This document shows positions 62,712-64,000 of a DNA stretch of 64,000 nt, piece by piece. Positions within the stretch are counted from its first letter, which is position 1; every line of letters starts with the position of its first letter. The DNA lies in assembly GCA_038025085.1 (NCBI GenBank), contig CM076147.1, forward strand, positions 35,936,766 through 36,000,765, written 5' to 3'. This DNA is from Tetragonia tetragonoides. Taxonomy: Eukaryota > Streptophyta > Magnoliopsida > Caryophyllales > Aizoaceae. The notes beneath the pieces were generated by a model. That model was not told the DNA's origin, ran no database searches, and worked only from the letters and a program-made list of their open reading frames with translations. The translations under genes were made by a program, and so were the position numbers.

Positions 62712-63736
62712 TTATTCACTGCCTCTAGGAGAGAGCTGATAGTCGTCGCCATCATCATCTCTGCCACTCCTATCATTCCTAGCAACAGGGCTTGCACTGT
62801 GATCTCGTCCATTCTCCTCATAAGGACTGCGGGCATTCCCATTCCTGGGGCTCTCTCTTTCAGCTTCATCCATGGGGCTTCTGCTCCTTGGCCTAGGGCT
62901 CCCACCATAATCAGAGCCATTAGCACGCTTCTCATCCCTAGGAGAGGGGCTACCCCTTCCTCGTGGTGATCTCTCATCAGGTGATGGGGTGCGCTTCCTG
63001 CCCCTTGTTGACAAAGGAGAACTCTTCAGCCGTTTGGGGCTTCTGCTTGCGCGAGGGCTCCTTGATCTGTCAGCGCGCTCGACTGCCCGATCTCTTCTTG
63101 GTGGTGATCTAGATTGACTGCAAGATGGACAAAACAGTTAATTTACCAGCTAATGTGAAAAGTCTGAAAGCTAAGGGCCAAGGCAGATAATGCAAAGAAA
63201 ACTACACAGCATTAATCAACTTAGTTTTTTCCTGATGATCAGAGACAATAGTAATCATTAGTGTAATCAAACAGAGTTCAAAACAACAGAACACCACGTA
63301 CTGTGAAAGAGGGAGAGAAAAAGAGAGAACAAGAAAAAAAACCTAGCTACGCTGTTTCCCCAGCATTTCAAACACTGGTAATCATCTGCTAAGAATTGTG
63401 CTAGGCCATGTTAATCTTTACCTTCATTTTAACTCGTATATTTAACTTGAATACAATAGTCATTGAAACAAATATGCCCCATTGACAAGCATCTCACCAA
63501 AAAAATAAACAAGTAACCAACACAGCATGAGCAGGTAGCCACCTATGCAATGAATATTCCAATAATCAGATAGACATAATCATGCATGTAACCTGGATTG
63601 ACTCCCTTCCACCAAAAAAGTTACAGCATACCTGTAGCTACGACTCCTGCTGAAACTGCGACTTCGGCTTCTGCCACGACGAGGAGATGCTGAACGTCGG
63701 CGGGGCGATGGTGAACGTGAATAACTACGACCCCGT
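62712..63736 (-). CDS. RS2Z: Serine/arginine-rich splicing factor, RS2Z-like, C-terminal exons
   Basis: Two exons are visible: 63736-63632 (RGRSYSRSPSPRRRSASPRR then GRSRSRSFSRSRSYS) and 63117-62712 (SRSPPRRDRAVERADRSRSP ... KRTPSPDERSPRGRGSPSPR ... ending DGDDYQLSPRGSE and a stop). They join in frame (phase 2, AG|T giving Ser). The RS dipeptide domain, followed by an SP-rich acidic tail, is typical of plant RS2Z-type SR proteins, which combine an RRM and two CCHC zinc knuckles upstream; those lie beyond the right edge and are not seen. Other SR families are possible. SR proteins act in the nucleus in splice-site selection. Confidence 0.7.
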
Positions 63737-64000
63737 CTACGTCAACAAAAAATCAGAGTTAAGTCCACCAATATCAGCTAATAAGCAACAGGAATTGTCT
63801 CAAAGCAAACATCACAAATCAACAACTATTCTCATATATTTGCTTCAAATACTTGGTTTCATTTTACCAAAAATAATTCTTTTGTTTCAGTACCCTTTGG
63901 TCAAGCTTGTGCAGAAAAAATAATCAGATAAATAAAACAATCCTTTTTGGCCATCCCTTGGTGAAATGACAAGATAATTCCTACTTAACAAAAACCGTAA

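Noticed and set aside
1..64000. Functional tRNA or rRNA genes
   Set aside because: Several box A and box B pairs exist, but none folds into a complete cloverleaf by eye; they fit tRNA-derived SINEs. No rRNA sequence was recognised.

Overview
This window is nuclear DNA from a flowering plant, most likely a eudicot. The evidence is GT-AG-spliced genes with clear plant orthologues, AT-rich introns, and many plant-type transposons (MULE, Helitron, hAT, Stowaway, CACTA, copia, LINE and tRNA-derived SINEs). The sequence alone does not identify the species. I see no bacterial or viral gene system.

Layout from left to right. (1) 1-2300: the first four coding exons of a lambda-class glutathione S-transferase (GSTL) on the minus strand. 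Its fourth intron holds a complete Pack-MULE that carries a captured first exon of a plant O-fucosyltransferase. (2) 3548-5984: an intact four-exon PP2C phosphatase of the clade D type, minus strand. (3) 9960-23193: a plus-strand copy of the deaminated-glutathione amidase (nitrilase-like) gene. It has lost exons 2-4, and its last intron has grown to 9 kb. That intron contains a U2 snRNA fragment, a satellite array of about 308-bp units, and a 2958-bp solo-LTR-like insertion inside the array. (4) 25758-29088: a four-exon, 931-residue coiled-coil protein, minus strand. (5) 31.2-32.7 kb: a small duplication, one copy of which carries a MULE. (6) 34406-43319: the intact nine-exon copy of the nitrilase-like gene on the minus strand (283 residues). 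Its introns hold a MITE, a LINE scrap, a CACTA end, inverted copia LTRs and foldback elements. (7) 44-50.7 kb: no genes, but Helitron ends, a hAT-type element and microsatellites. (8) 51047-61102: a seven-exon MAEA/FYV10-type LisH-CTLH-RING subunit of the GID/CTLH ubiquitin ligase, plus strand. Its apparent start codon is out of frame with the rest of exon 1. (9) 62712-63736: the 3' exons of an RS-rich splicing factor, minus strand, running off the right edge.

The genes have unrelated housekeeping roles (detoxification, phosphatase signalling, metabolite repair, protein turnover, splicing) and do not form a pathway. The most informative feature is the inverted duplicate pair of nitrilase-like genes. 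One copy keeps a transit-peptide-like N terminus but has lost two of three catalytic residues. The other keeps the full catalytic core but has no upstream in-frame start. Exon coordinates below come from reading splice sites and checking phase by hand; no alignment or database search was run.
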